Under the pieces are notes generated by a model. That model was not told where the DNA came from. It worked only from the letters and a program-made list of their open reading frames with translations, and did not search any database. The position numbers and the translations under genes are program-made. DNA of 64,000 bases from Colwellia sp. MB3u-45 (GTDB lineage Bacteria > Pseudomonadota > Gammaproteobacteria > Enterobacterales > Alteromonadaceae), in contig NZ_JACGVC010000047.1 of assembly GCF_014077005.1 (NCBI RefSeq), positions 62,001 through 126,000 on the forward strand, given 5' to 3'. Shown in pieces: positions 40,174 through 48,404 of the stretch. The first letter of the stretch is position 1. Each line of letters begins with the position of its first letter.

Positions 40174-40425
40174 ATGCTTAGTTCATTAATTTTATCTTTT
40201 GCAATGTCTACCACTCCTGCTGCAAATGTTGACACATTCACAATTGAAGAAGTTGGCACAAGACGTACTCAAGTTCGCATCAACACTCAAAAATTGACGG
40301 TTGATGAAGTTGGCACAAGACGTACGCAAGTTCGCATCAACACTCAAGAATTGACGGTTGATGCAGTTGGCACAAGACGTACGCAAGTTCGTATTGGCAC
40401 CAGACGCACCCAAGTTCGCATATAG
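40174..40425 (+). CDS. small internally repetitive basic protein with GTRRTQVRI cores
   Basis: This is an 83-residue protein I do not recognise. Residues 1-20 include a short hydrophobic stretch (SSLILSFAMSTTPAAN) that could be a leader or weak membrane-targeting segment. The rest is built from a 19-residue unit starting EVGTRRTQVRI: two full units (26-44, 45-63), one partial (64-74) and one bare core (75-83). The four cores start at G28, G47, G66 and G75. They are identical in protein and nearly so in DNA. It has a good AAGGA ribosome-binding site and a sigma-54 promoter, and is followed 8 nt later by a second small ORF. It could be a secreted or processed peptide precursor, a nucleic-acid-binding peptide, or a structural peptide; nothing decides between these. 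Confidence 0.72.
   Translation: MLSSLILSFAMSTTPAANVDTFTIEEVGTRRTQVRINTQKLTVDEVGTRRTQVRINTQELTVDAVGTRRTQVRIGTRRTQVRI
40249..40422 (+). repeat. in-frame 57-bp tandem repeats inside the small protein
   Basis: Two 57-bp units (40249-40305 and 40306-40362) are nearly identical. They are followed by a 33-bp partial unit and a 27-bp core. Third-position changes are few in the first three cores and more frequent in the last (GGCACCAGACGCACC), suggesting recent duplication of the first units. Confidence 0.85.
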
Positions 40426-40433
40426 GAGGCTTT

Positions 40434-40538
40434 ATGATTAATTTAATTAAATCATTATTTATGACTGCGAAGACTGAAAACACTATTGCGGCAAGCATCG
40501 AAATAAAAGAAATGCCTGCAAGTACTTGGTGGAATTAA
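40434..40538 (+). CDS. 34-residue peptide ORF downstream of the repeat protein
   Basis: This short ORF starts 8 nt after the repeat-protein stop. A perfect AGGAGG (40424-40429) lies 4 nt before its ATG, a strong sign of real translation. The product begins MINLIKSLFMTAKT, an amphipathic, slightly basic segment, and ends MPASTWWN. It has no internal repeat and no family that I know. The pair probably shares one sigma-54 transcript. Confidence 0.6.
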   Translation: MINLIKSLFMTAKTENTIAASIEIKEMPASTWWN

Positions 40539-40548
40539 GACCTTATAA

Positions 40549-40650
40549 AGCCTGTTGATTTTTATAAAGATTATTAGACACTACGCTACAAGGAAGTTAG
40601 CGTCTTTATAAATTAAAAGTTACTGACATTAAAACAGGCTATATTTTTTA
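40549..40650 (+). terminator. nested inverted repeats with U-rich tail after the small ORFs
   Basis: AGCCTGTT (40549-40556) pairs with AACAGGCT (40633-40640). Inside it TTTATAAAGA (40561-40570) pairs with TCTTTATAAA (40603-40612), and CGCT (40584-40587) with AGCG (40599-40602). ATATTTTTTA follows. The layout fits a structured 3' end or terminator. The outer stem is separated from the inner ones by an asymmetric loop, so the fold needs checking. Confidence 0.45.
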
Positions 40651-40854
40651 TTATGCTGGAAATAACAAGCAATCAAAACCAAAACGCTGGTATATCTTTA
40701 CACGTTTTTTCATGCAGAACATGGGCCAAACAAAAGGACCAAACATTAAACCGGCTATTGCCCATCGCTTTATACCTAAGCCACTACTGATGGCCTGGCA
40801 ATAAAAAAACAAAGAAAAAACAACGCTTAATACCCCGCTGAATAACAAAATCAT
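40651..40854 (-). CDS. small two-helix membrane protein of unknown function
   Basis: This is a 67-residue ORF converging on the sigma-54 locus. Residues 2-22 (ILLFSGVLSVVFSLFFYCQA) and about 30-48 (WAIAGLMFGPFVWPMFCM) are hydrophobic. They are separated by SGLGIKR and followed by a basic tail, KKRVKIYQRFGFDCL. The positive-inside pattern predicts both ends in the cytoplasm. The sequence resembles small conserved hypothetical proteins of marine gammaproteobacteria as I remember them, without a known role. The ribosome-binding site is weak. Confidence 0.6.
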   Translation of the reverse strand: MILLFSGVLSVVFSLFFYCQAISSGLGIKRWAIAGLMFGPFVWPMFCMKKRVKIYQRFGFDCLLFPA

Positions 40855-40992
40855 GCTCTACTCACTTTGAAAAATTAGACTTGAAAAGTAAAAAAACCAA
40901 CACGCCTAGTTATTTTAACAAGTTTAGAGTAATTATTCAAAAACTATGTATTTTATTGTGAGCTTATTATCTCAAATTAATAGCCCCCTATT

Positions 40993-41029
40993 TCAAAAAA
41001 AAATAAAAAAAGAGGCAATAAATTGCCCC
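40993..41029 (-). terminator. intrinsic terminator of the fadIJ operon
   Basis: On the minus strand GGCAATTTATTGCC forms a short hairpin (41014-41027) followed by a T-rich run. It lies about 70 bp past the fadJ stop. A second inverted repeat around CGGTAAATAAATACCG sits between, at 41058-41073. Confidence 0.7.
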
Positions 41030-41100
41030 TTAGTAAATTAATTATCACTACCTTAGCGGTAAATAAATACCGCACAAGGTAATGTTAGCCAGAGTATAGG

Positions 41101-43254
41101 CTAATTATAAAAGCTTTCATTTTGCTCTGCCATTTTCACTAAGGCATCACAAGGCGTAAATCGCTCACCAAATTCAGCTTGCCATTGGGTTAATTTACTC
41201 ACTAAAGTTGCCGCGCCAATCTTATCCATATATTTGAAGGGTCCACCAAGGAAAGGCGGGAAGCCTATACCAAAAATAGCGCCAATATCGCCGTCACGGG
41301 CATTGCGGATAATATCTTCATCTAAACAACGAGCTGCTTCATTAAGCATCATATAAACACAGCGCTCAGCTTGTGCGTCAGTAACCGTGGTATTACTAAC
41401 CTTAAGCCCTAGCAAGGCGTATACACTTTCATCGACTAATTTTTTCTTACTTTTAGTATTATATTGATAAAAGCCTTTTTTAGTTTTTTTACCTAAACGG
41501 CCATCATCAATTAATTTAGAGAATGCCGTTGGTGGAGCAAACCTATCCCCTAATTCTGCTTGTAGAATTGGACCGATTTTAGCACCAACGTCAAGACCCA
41601 CTTCATCTAATAGTTGCATAGGTCCAACGGGAAAACCAAATTTAACCATAGCTTTATCAAGCGCTTTAATAGAGCAACCTTCAAGCAATAACGTCGCGGC
41701 TTCATTTAAATAAGGCGCTAAAATACGGTTAACATAAAAACCAGCTTTATCTTTTACCACAATCGGTGTTTTGCCTTGCTGCTTGGCAAATGCGACGGTA
41801 GTCGAGATAGTTTGATCAGAGGTTTTATCGTGGGCGATAATTTCCACTAACGGCATTTTGTCAGCCGGTGAAAAGTAATGTAGACCAATAACATTTTCAG
41901 GTCGTAAAGCGTGCTCTGCTATTTGGCCTATTGGCAAGCTTGAAGTGTTACTGGCGAAAATAGTACCTTCTTTACAATGGCTTTCAATATCCGCCAGCAT
42001 TTTTTGTTTTAAGGTTAAATCTTCAAACACCGCTTCAACAACAAGATCAACATTGCCAAAACCAGTATATTCTGTCGTACCAGTTATTAGCGCTAATTGA
42101 CTTTGCATTTCGCTATGACGCATAAAACGGCGTTTAACTTTTTTGTTTAACAAATCATAACCATATTTTAAGGCATGGCTGATACCTTGATTTGAAATAT
42201 CTTTTATCCGCACAGGTAATTTAGCTTTTGTTGCTGTGACAAAAGCGATACCTCCACCCATCAAACCGCCACCAAGCACTGCGGTATTAGTTATTTTTTT
42301 AGGCGCCACACCTTCAACTCCCTGCTCTTTTTTCATATCTGTGGTCGCAAAAAATAGTTGTCTAAGCTGAACAGAAACATCACTCATCACTAATTGACCA
42401 AAATGATCAGCTTCCACTTGATAACCTTTTGAAGCAGCTTGCTCAACACCGGCACGAATACAGTCAATTATTTTTAAAGGCGAAGGGTAGTTACCTTTAG
42501 TTTGACCTAATACCATTTTTGTCGCTTTAGAAAATAAAACATTTCGGCCTACGCTGTTACCTTCAAGTAACTTATCCATTATGGATAATTGGCGAGCTTT
42601 AGGTTTTACCTTGCCAGAAAGCGCCAGCTGCTCTGCAGTTTTCAGCAAAATACTCTGCGGCACTACATCATTTACCAAGCCCGATTTTAATGCTTGCTTA
42701 GCACGTAATTGCTTACCGGTTAGCATCATATCTAATGACTTTTGAATACCAACACGTTTGGGTAATCGTTGTGTGCCACCACCACCTGGCAGTAAACCTA
42801 ATTGCACTTCAGGCAAGCCTAGGGCGGTTTTTGAACTGTCACTACAAACGATGGCATGACACGCCATAGCAAGTTCTAATCCGCCACCTAAACAAGCGCC
42901 ATGCACTGCAGCAACAACCGGGATTGATAAGTTTTCCAGTTGATCAAAAATCATTTGCCCTTGACGTGACAAAGCCGTGGCTTGTGCAGCAGAAGTACAA
43001 TTGGCCAACATATGCACATCAGCACCAGCGACAAACGAATCCGCTTTACCACTGGCTAATACTAAGCCAGTAATTGACTTGTCTTCGCGTATCTCTTTTA
43101 ATATTTCCGCTATTTCATCAGAAAATTCAGCTTTCAAAGTGTTCATAGAGTCGCCTTTAACGTCCATGATCAAATGCGCTATACCATTTTCTTGGCGAGC
43201 TAAACTAAAGGTTTTATTATTTTCTGCTTGTTCACTATTTGTTACATCAGTCAT
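41101..43254 (-). CDS. fadJ: fatty acid oxidation complex subunit alpha FadJ
   Basis: This bifunctional enoyl-CoA hydratase / 3-hydroxyacyl-CoA dehydrogenase forms a complex with FadI. The hydratase half has FVAGADVHML and GACLGGGLELAMACH. The dehydrogenase half starts with the NAD-binding motif GGGLMGGGIAF near residue 315 and has the catalytic-histidine region GLHYFSPADKMPLVEI. The product is 717 aa, like E. coli FadJ (714 aa). The ATG at 43254 is preferred over an open upstream extension, because it gives a TAATG overlap with the fadI stop. Confidence 0.95.
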   Translation of the reverse strand: MTDVTNSEQAENNKTFSLARQENGIAHLIMDVKGDSMNTLKAEFSDEIAEILKEIREDKSITGLVLASGKADSFVAGADVHMLANCTSAAQATALSRQGQMIFDQLENLSIPVVAAVHGACLGGGLELAMACHAIVCSDSSKTALGLPEVQLGLLPGGGGTQRLPKRVGIQKSLDMMLTGKQLRAKQALKSGLVNDVVPQSILLKTAEQLALSGKVKPKARQLSIMDKLLEGNSVGRNVLFSKATKMVLGQTKGNYPSPLKIIDCIRAGVEQAASKGYQVEADHFGQLVMSDVSVQLRQLFFATTDMKKEQGVEGVAPKKITNTAVLGGGLMGGGIAFVTATKAKLPVRIKDISNQGISHALKYGYDLLNKKVKRRFMRHSEMQSQLALITGTTEYTGFGNVDLVVEAVFEDLTLKQKMLADIESHCKEGTIFASNTSSLPIGQIAEHALRPENVIGLHYFSPADKMPLVEIIAHDKTSDQTISTTVAFAKQQGKTPIVVKDKAGFYVNRILAPYLNEAATLLLEGCSIKALDKAMVKFGFPVGPMQLLDEVGLDVGAKIGPILQAELGDRFAPPTAFSKLIDDGRLGKKTKKGFYQYNTKSKKKLVDESVYALLGLKVSNTTVTDAQAERCVYMMLNEAARCLDEDIIRNARDGDIGAIFGIGFPPFLGGPFKYMDKIGAATLVSKLTQWQAEFGERFTPCDALVKMAEQNESFYN

Positions 43255-44573
43255 TAATCTGTCTCCACAATCATAGCCGCGCCTAAACCACCAGCTGCAC
43301 AAGCTGTGGTTAAGCCAACACCGCCGCCACGACGGTTTAATTCATTCAATGTTTGTACAATCAATCGAGTACCTGTTGCCGCAAACGGATGACCATAGGC
43401 TAACGAACCACCCATGACATTGAATTTGTCCATATCGATTTCACCAATGGCTTTATCACGCCCTAAATGCGTTTGAGCAAACTTGTTACTGGCAAACATT
43501 TTCACGTTGGCCAACGCCTGTGCCGCAAAGGCTTCATGCATTTCAATTAAATCTACATCGGCTAAATTCATGCCGGCACGCTGTAAGGCGATTGGCGAAG
43601 CATAACTTGGCCCCATTAGCATATCTTCCCAAACATCAATCGCGGCAAAGCCGTAACTGCGAATGTAGCCTAAAGGTTTATAACCGAGTTCTTTAGCTCG
43701 ACCTTCACGCATCATTAAAATGGCCGAAGCGCCATCGGTTAGCGGCGTACTTGTCGCCGCTGTTACCGTACCGTGTTTGCGATCAAAAACGGGGCGTAAT
43801 TTTGCATAACTGGCTAGCTCTGAGTTTTCACGAATACAATTATCTCTCTCGATAAATGACTTGTAGGGTTCGCTATGCGCGGTCATCACCTCACCGGCTA
43901 GCTTACCTTCTTGCCAGCTTTTCGTGGCTAAGGTATGTGAGCGATGCGCTAATGCATCTTGTGCTTCACGGGTAATACCATGTGTTTTTGCCATTTGTTC
44001 TGCGGTATGCCCCATTGACAAACCAGAAGAATATTCGGCAACAGCCGGAGGTACAGGTAATATATCCTTAAAGTTAAGCTGGCGAATAAGCGCCATTTTT
44101 GCTCCAAATGAGCGGGCTTTACTTAAATCTAATAAAGTGCGAGCAAATTTCTTCGAGACACCAATGGGCGCAACAGACGAAGAGTCAGCACCACCGGCAA
44201 TACCGACATCAACAAAACCCGCCATAATTGACTCAGCAACATTAACCGCAGATTGAAAACTAGTCGCACAAGCACGAGAAACACTATAAGCATCCGTATG
44301 AACATTCATCCCAGTACCTAGCACAATTTCACGGGCAATATTGGGCGCTTCTGGCATTTGCACCACTTGCCCAAACACTAACTGGTCGATAATTTTTGGG
44401 TCAACGTCATGCTTTTGTAGTAATTCATTGACAACAATTTTGCCTAAGTCGACAGCAGGAACGCCATGAAAAGCCGTCGCTTGTTTTGCAAACGGCGTAC
44501 GTAAGCCCGCGACTATAGCTATGCGCTCTCCACTGCCGGTTATTAATTTTGATTTTGTCATTTTTAATTCCAT
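43254..44573 (-). CDS. fadI: acetyl-CoA C-acyltransferase FadI
   Basis: This is the thiolase of beta-oxidation. The acylated cysteine lies in [15 protein letters not shown], with later catalytic motifs [22 protein letters not shown] and [11 protein letters not shown]. It is nearly colinear with E. coli FadI (436 aa) and has 439 aa. An internal ATG at 44561, preceded by GGA, is an alternative start. It heads the fadI-fadJ operon, behind a promoter and a FadR-like palindrome. Confidence 0.96.
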   Translation of the reverse strand: MELKMTKSKLITGSGERIAIVAGLRTPFAKQATAFHGVPAVDLGKIVVNELLQKHDVDPKIIDQLVFGQVVQMPEAPNIAREIVLGTGMNVHTDAYSVSRACATSFQSAVNVAESIMAGFVDVGIAGGADSSSVAPIGVSKKFARTLLDLSKARSFGAKMALIRQLNFKDILPVPPAVAEYSSGLSMGHTAEQMAKTHGITREAQDALAHRSHTLATKSWQEGKLAGEVMTAHSEPYKSFIERDNCIRENSELASYAKLRPVFDRKHGTVTAATSTPLTDGASAILMMREGRAKELGYKPLGYIRSYGFAAIDVWEDMLMGPSYASPIALQRAGMNLADVDLIEMHEAFAAQALANVKMFASNKFAQTHLGRDKAIGEIDMDKFNVMGGSLAYGHPFAATGTRLIVQTLNELNRRGGGVGLTTACAAGGLGAAMIVETD

Positions 44574-44588
44574 CTTGTTGCAACACTC

Positions 44589-44605
44589 AAGAGGTCAGAC
44601 CTCTT
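44589..44605 (-). promoter_or_regulatory. FadR-like operator of fadIJ
   Basis: AAGAGGTCAGACCTCTT is a perfect 17-bp palindrome around a central A. Its core GGTCAGACC equals the core of the E. coli FadR site (consensus CTGGTCNGACCAG). It lies about 7 bp downstream of the predicted start site and 16 bp before the fadI ATG, a position suited to repression that acyl-CoA would relieve. Confidence 0.75.
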
Positions 44606-44618
44606 CGGATTTGTGATA

Positions 44619-44646
44619 ATTCTAACCAACTATAGAAATAATTCAA
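44619..44646 (-). promoter_or_regulatory. sigma-70 promoter of fadIJ
   Basis: On the minus strand TTGAAT (44646-44641) and TAGAAT (44624-44619) are separated by 16 bp. The transcript start would be near 44612, just upstream of the operator palindrome. Confidence 0.6.
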
Positions 44647-44785
44647 TCATTAGCTTCAAAATATAAGCAAACTTATACTAAGAAGATACCAAGAACACAC
44701 CAAGTAACTAAAAAGCTAAAGAAAAAACCCTACAATTTTGTCCTGATGGTTGTTTTTTTAAAAGCTGAACCTTATATCAACTTAT

Positions 44786-44800
44786 GTGTCAGACCTGCTG
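44786..44800 (+). promoter_or_regulatory. partial FadR-like half-site upstream of moxR gene
   Basis: TGTGTCAGACCTGCT shares GTCAGACC with the fadI operator but its left arm is imperfect. It is about 36 bp before the MoxR gene. It may be a weak second site or chance. Confidence 0.25.
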
Positions 44801-44835
44801 ACTTAAACTTTTTTAATCAATAAGAACGATAAACT

Positions 44836-45792
44836 ATGGCTATTGAACACTTTTCCTCATTAAAAGAACATTTATCTTCACAAATTATTGGACAGCACGC
44901 CCTTGTTGAAAACTTACTGATAGCGCTTTTAGCTGATGGACATCTTATTGTAGAAGGTCCTCCGGGTTTAGCAAAAACTCGTGCGGTTAACGCATTAGCG
45001 CAAGGTATCGAAGCAGACTTTCATCGCGTTCAGTTTACCCCTGATTTATTACCAGCAGATTTAACCGGCACAGATATCTATCGCCCTGAAGATGGTACCT
45101 TTGTTTTTCAACCCGGACCATTATTTCGTAACCTAGTCTTAGCCGATGAAATAAACCGCGCGCCGGCAAAAGTTCAGTCTGCCTTATTGGAGGCGATGGC
45201 GGAAGGCCAAATTACGGTCGGCCGCAATACTTATCCCTTACCTGAATTATTTTTAGTCATGGCAACACAAAACCCGATTGAGCAAGAAGGCACTTATCCA
45301 CTGCCTGAAGCGCAACTTGACCGTTTTTTAATGCATGTTGAAATCGATTATCCTGATGCCGCTAGTGAGTTAGAAATTTTAAAACTTAACCGCGGTGAAG
45401 CATTAAAAGTAGCAACAAAAGCCATTGAAAAAATGACTCAGGCTGATATTTTTTCTGCTCGCAAAGAAACCATGCAAATTCATATGGCGCCAGCGGTGGA
45501 AAACTATATCGTTGATTTGATCATGGCAACTCGTCATCCAGAAAAGTACGATGACAAATTAAAACAATGGCTTGCCTACGGTGCTAGCCCGCGCGCTACT
45601 ATCGCACTTGACCGCTGTGCACGAGCAAGAGCTTGGCTAAATAACCGAGACTTTGTTAGCCCTGAAGATGTTCAAGCGGTTTTTCACAACGTATTGCGTC
45701 ACCGAATAATAATGACTTATCAAGCTGAAGCAGAAGGTATCAGTAGTAATCAACTACTTGATCACTTACTCAGCTTAGTGGCGGTTGCCTAA
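44836..45792 (+). CDS. MoxR family AAA+ ATPase
   Basis: This is a chaperone-like AAA+ ATPase, usually working with VWA-domain partners. Walker A is GPPGLAKTRAVN (near residue 41) and Walker B LVLADEINRAP. MATQNPIEQEGTYPLPEAQLDRFL contains the sensor 1 and arginine-rich parts, and GASPRATIALDRCARA the sensor 2 region. At 318 aa it is typical. It is the first of six genes (44836-51976) on one strand that are tightly spaced or overlapping. Confidence 0.95.
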   Translation: MAIEHFSSLKEHLSSQIIGQHALVENLLIALLADGHLIVEGPPGLAKTRAVNALAQGIEADFHRVQFTPDLLPADLTGTDIYRPEDGTFVFQPGPLFRNLVLADEINRAPAKVQSALLEAMAEGQITVGRNTYPLPELFLVMATQNPIEQEGTYPLPEAQLDRFLMHVEIDYPDAASELEILKLNRGEALKVATKAIEKMTQADIFSARKETMQIHMAPAVENYIVDLIMATRHPEKYDDKLKQWLAYGASPRATIALDRCARARAWLNNRDFVSPEDVQAVFHNVLRHRIIMTYQAEAEGISSNQLLDHLLSLVAVA

Positions 45793-45807
45793 GCGCAAGT
45801 TACCTTT

Positions 45808-46821
45808 ATGTGGTTTAATCAAAAAAAATCGACCGAGCAAAACAACCCGCAATTGTTGCTTAATGAACTGGTCAGTAATGGCATCGAATTAACCATTGAA
45901 GAGTTAATTCGTTATCAGGCTAAAAGCTCACTGATTAATTTAGCCGCCTCGAAAAGTTTACGTGGCAAAATGTCAGGCAATTATCTCGCCCGCAGCAAAG
46001 GCCGAGGCATGGAGTTTGATGAAGTTCGCCATTATCAAAATGGTGACGACATTCGCGCTATTGACTGGCGGGTAACGGCTCGCACAGGAAAAACACACAC
46101 AAAATTATTTCATGAAGAAGTGGAACGCCCCGTGCTTATTGCCACCGACTTAAGCACCAGCATGCTTTTTGGTAGCCGTTTACTTTTTAAATCAGTGCAA
46201 GCAGCGCATGTTGCAGCCTTAGTGGCTTGGCATGCCAAGTCACGCGGCGATCGCATTGGCGGTATTGTCTTTAACCAACACAGTCACCAAGAATTAAAAC
46301 CCCGTAGCAGGCAACAAGGTGTTTTGCATTACTTGCATGCGTTAGTTACGAAACACGCTGATTCTTTAACTATTGCTAGCGAGCCCTTAGACCGTGAACA
46401 AGCAATATTAGCCTTTGAACAAAACTGTGCGCGCCTTCGCCAACTCGCTAAACCCGGTAGCTTAGTGTATCTGATCACCGATGCCTTTAATCTCACGGAT
46501 GAAGCGGTGCGCCATTTAGCTCATATTACGCGACATTGTGAATTAGTCGTTTGCTTGCTCAGCGATCCACTCGAACAAAAACTGCCAGAGAGTAAACAGA
46601 AAATTAGCGTTGGCATCACTAATGGTGATGATAGTGATGAGCGTCAACAATTAATACTCGGTGACCCTGCACTGGCTGAAAAATATCATCAACAAGCCCT
46701 GAGTTTAAGTAACACCAAAGAAGAAAAACTAACCAAAGCTGGCGTGCGCTTACTGCACTTTTGTGCCAGTGAAGCACTCGAAACTCAATTACATCGCGGA
46801 GTAGCGTCATGGATCCGCTAG
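45808..46821 (+). CDS. DUF58 domain protein
   Basis: This is a VWA-like protein of the MoxR/Bat clusters, function not established. The DUF58 core is visible as FDEVRHYQNGDDIRAIDWRV near residue 70, followed by KLFHEEVERPVLIATDLSTSM, whose D-L-S-T-S resembles a MIDAS metal site. No membrane segment is seen, unlike many relatives. The product is 337 aa. Its last 13 bp overlap the next gene. Confidence 0.9.
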   Translation: MWFNQKKSTEQNNPQLLLNELVSNGIELTIEELIRYQAKSSLINLAASKSLRGKMSGNYLARSKGRGMEFDEVRHYQNGDDIRAIDWRVTARTGKTHTKLFHEEVERPVLIATDLSTSMLFGSRLLFKSVQAAHVAALVAWHAKSRGDRIGGIVFNQHSHQELKPRSRQQGVLHYLHALVTKHADSLTIASEPLDREQAILAFEQNCARLRQLAKPGSLVYLITDAFNLTDEAVRHLAHITRHCELVVCLLSDPLEQKLPESKQKISVGITNGDDSDERQQLILGDPALAEKYHQQALSLSNTKEEKLTKAGVRLLHFCASEALETQLHRGVASWIR

Positions 46822-47387
46822 CACAATTAAGTGATATTCATCTACCGGCCAATGTGCACGGTTATCTTATCGCACCAGGTTGGTGGCTTTTAGCCGTTAT
46901 TGTTTTAGCCTTAATCATTTATGGCCTATTAAAACTGCGACAAGCCATGATTAAACGTCAGGCGAAAAAAATGGCACTCAAACAATTATCAACAGCGACT
47001 GACATCAGCGCTATGGTAGCCCTACTAAAATGGGCGGCTTTACAATACTTTCCACGATCACAAGTCGCACACTTAACTGGCAATGCTTTTAAAAGCTTTT
47101 TAATCGCCACATTACCCCCTAAGCATCAGCAAGAATTTACTGAACTTAGCGCCGAACACTTTGTTTCTGTTTACCAAAGTACTGCGGTAAGTACTACAGC
47201 AAATATAATATCGGCTGAATTTTCAAGCGCAGCGAAATTATGGCTTAGCCATGCTTTACCACCCAAAAAAGAGTTAGCTAGGTTAGCGGCTGCAACAATT
47301 AATAACACAAACACTGGCTTGCATAACAGCCCAGCAGCAGATAAATCAGCTAACGTAGTGATTGAAAATGATGGAGCAAAATCATGA
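46809..47387 (+). CDS. DUF4381 domain membrane protein
   Basis: This small membrane protein of the Bat cluster starts with MDPLAQLSDIHLPANVHGYL, the family opening. One helix is seen near residues 25-45 (PGWWLLAVIVLALIIYGLL), followed by a basic cytoplasmic region. ALLKWAALQYFPRSQVAHLTG is the conserved core. It overlaps both neighbours (13 bp before, 4 bp after), implying strict co-translation. Its role is unknown. Confidence 0.88.
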   Translation: MDPLAQLSDIHLPANVHGYLIAPGWWLLAVIVLALIIYGLLKLRQAMIKRQAKKMALKQLSTATDISAMVALLKWAALQYFPRSQVAHLTGNAFKSFLIATLPPKHQQEFTELSAEHFVSVYQSTAVSTTANIISAEFSSAAKLWLSHALPPKKELARLAAATINNTNTGLHNSPAADKSANVVIENDGAKS

Positions 47388-48403
47388 TACATTTTGATTT
47401 CCTCTGGGCCTTAATCGCCCTACCGCTGCCGTTACTTGTCTATTGGTTACCGGCTAAAAAACAAGTACAAGCCGCGCCACTTAGAATGCCCACCATCATT
47501 AAAGGTATTCAGACACAAGAGTTTGCCCCCGAAAAGAAAAAGTCATCAATACTCATACTCAGCCTTATTTGGCTGTTACTGGTTCTGGCGAGCACTCAGC
47601 CACAATGGCTAGGTGAATCCGTCAATGTGCCCACTGAAGGGCGCGAGATGATGATCGCGGTTGATTTATCCGGCAGTATGCAAGTAGAAGATATGAGCCT
47701 TAATGGCCGCAGCGTTAATCGTCTTGATATGTTAAAACAATTACTGGGTGAATTTATCGCACGACGCAGCGGTGACAGGTTAGGTTTGATCTTATTCGGT
47801 GACGATGCCTATATGCAAACGCCGATGACCTTTGATCGTAAAACTGTGCAACAAATGCTTGATGAAACCGTGTTGGGCTTAGTCGGCAAAAAAACCGCAA
47901 TTGGTGACGCTATCGCACTTGCGGTTAAACGCTTTGATGAAAAAAAAGAATCGAATAGGGTTTTATTGTTACTCACCGATGGTCAAAATACCGCGGGTAA
48001 AATTACCCCCGACCAAGCGCTTGAATTAGCCGTGGCAAAAAAAATCACCATATACACTATTGGTATTGGCGCTGATGTTATGGTGCAAAACTCATTATTT
48101 GGCGCTCGTCGCGTCAACCCTTCAAGTGATCTTGATGAAGAGTCTTTACAACGTCTGGCTGATGAAACCGGTGGTTATTATTTTCGCGCTCGCGCCAGTG
48201 AAGACATGAGTGAAATTTATCAACTATTGGACGCTCTTGAACCCGTAGAACAAGAACAACAACAGATGCGACCTTTAACCGCTTTGTTCCACTGGCCTTT
48301 AGGCTTAGCGTTACTGATAAGCTTACTCACGCTGTTAACTAAGAGCATCTCCAATGGGCAATTTTTCCTCAGCAAAAAAGCAGCAACTGGAGTGACGGAT
48401 TAA
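47384..48403 (+). CDS. VWA domain membrane protein (BatA-like)
   Basis: This protein has hydrophobic segments near residues 5-20 and 55-72, a periplasmic or cytoplasmic VWA domain and a C-terminal helix (about 302-320). The MIDAS motif is intact: VDLSGSMQVEDM (D-x-S-x-S), followed by a Thr in QTPMTFDRKTVQ and an Asp in LLLTDGQNT. In Bacteroides fragilis Bat genes affect aerotolerance; in gammaproteobacteria an envelope-stress role has been suggested. The product is 339 aa, 1 bp before the next VWA gene. Confidence 0.92.
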   Translation: MIHFDFLWALIALPLPLLVYWLPAKKQVQAAPLRMPTIIKGIQTQEFAPEKKKSSILILSLIWLLLVLASTQPQWLGESVNVPTEGREMMIAVDLSGSMQVEDMSLNGRSVNRLDMLKQLLGEFIARRSGDRLGLILFGDDAYMQTPMTFDRKTVQQMLDETVLGLVGKKTAIGDAIALAVKRFDEKKESNRVLLLLTDGQNTAGKITPDQALELAVAKKITIYTIGIGADVMVQNSLFGARRVNPSSDLDEESLQRLADETGGYYFRARASEDMSEIYQLLDALEPVEQEQQQMRPLTALFHWPLGLALLISLLTLLTKSISNGQFFLSKKAATGVTD

Positions 48404-48404
48404 T

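Noticed and set aside
40174-40425. Repeat protein considered as a PEP-CTERM or bacteriocin precursor
   Set aside because: There is no PEP-CTERM sorting signal, no double-glycine leader and no modification or transport gene next to it; the possibility of another peptide class remains open.
43924-44256. Long open frame opposite fadI
   Set aside because: It is fully inside a strongly supported fadI gene, has no ribosome-binding site, and its composition follows from the fadI codons.
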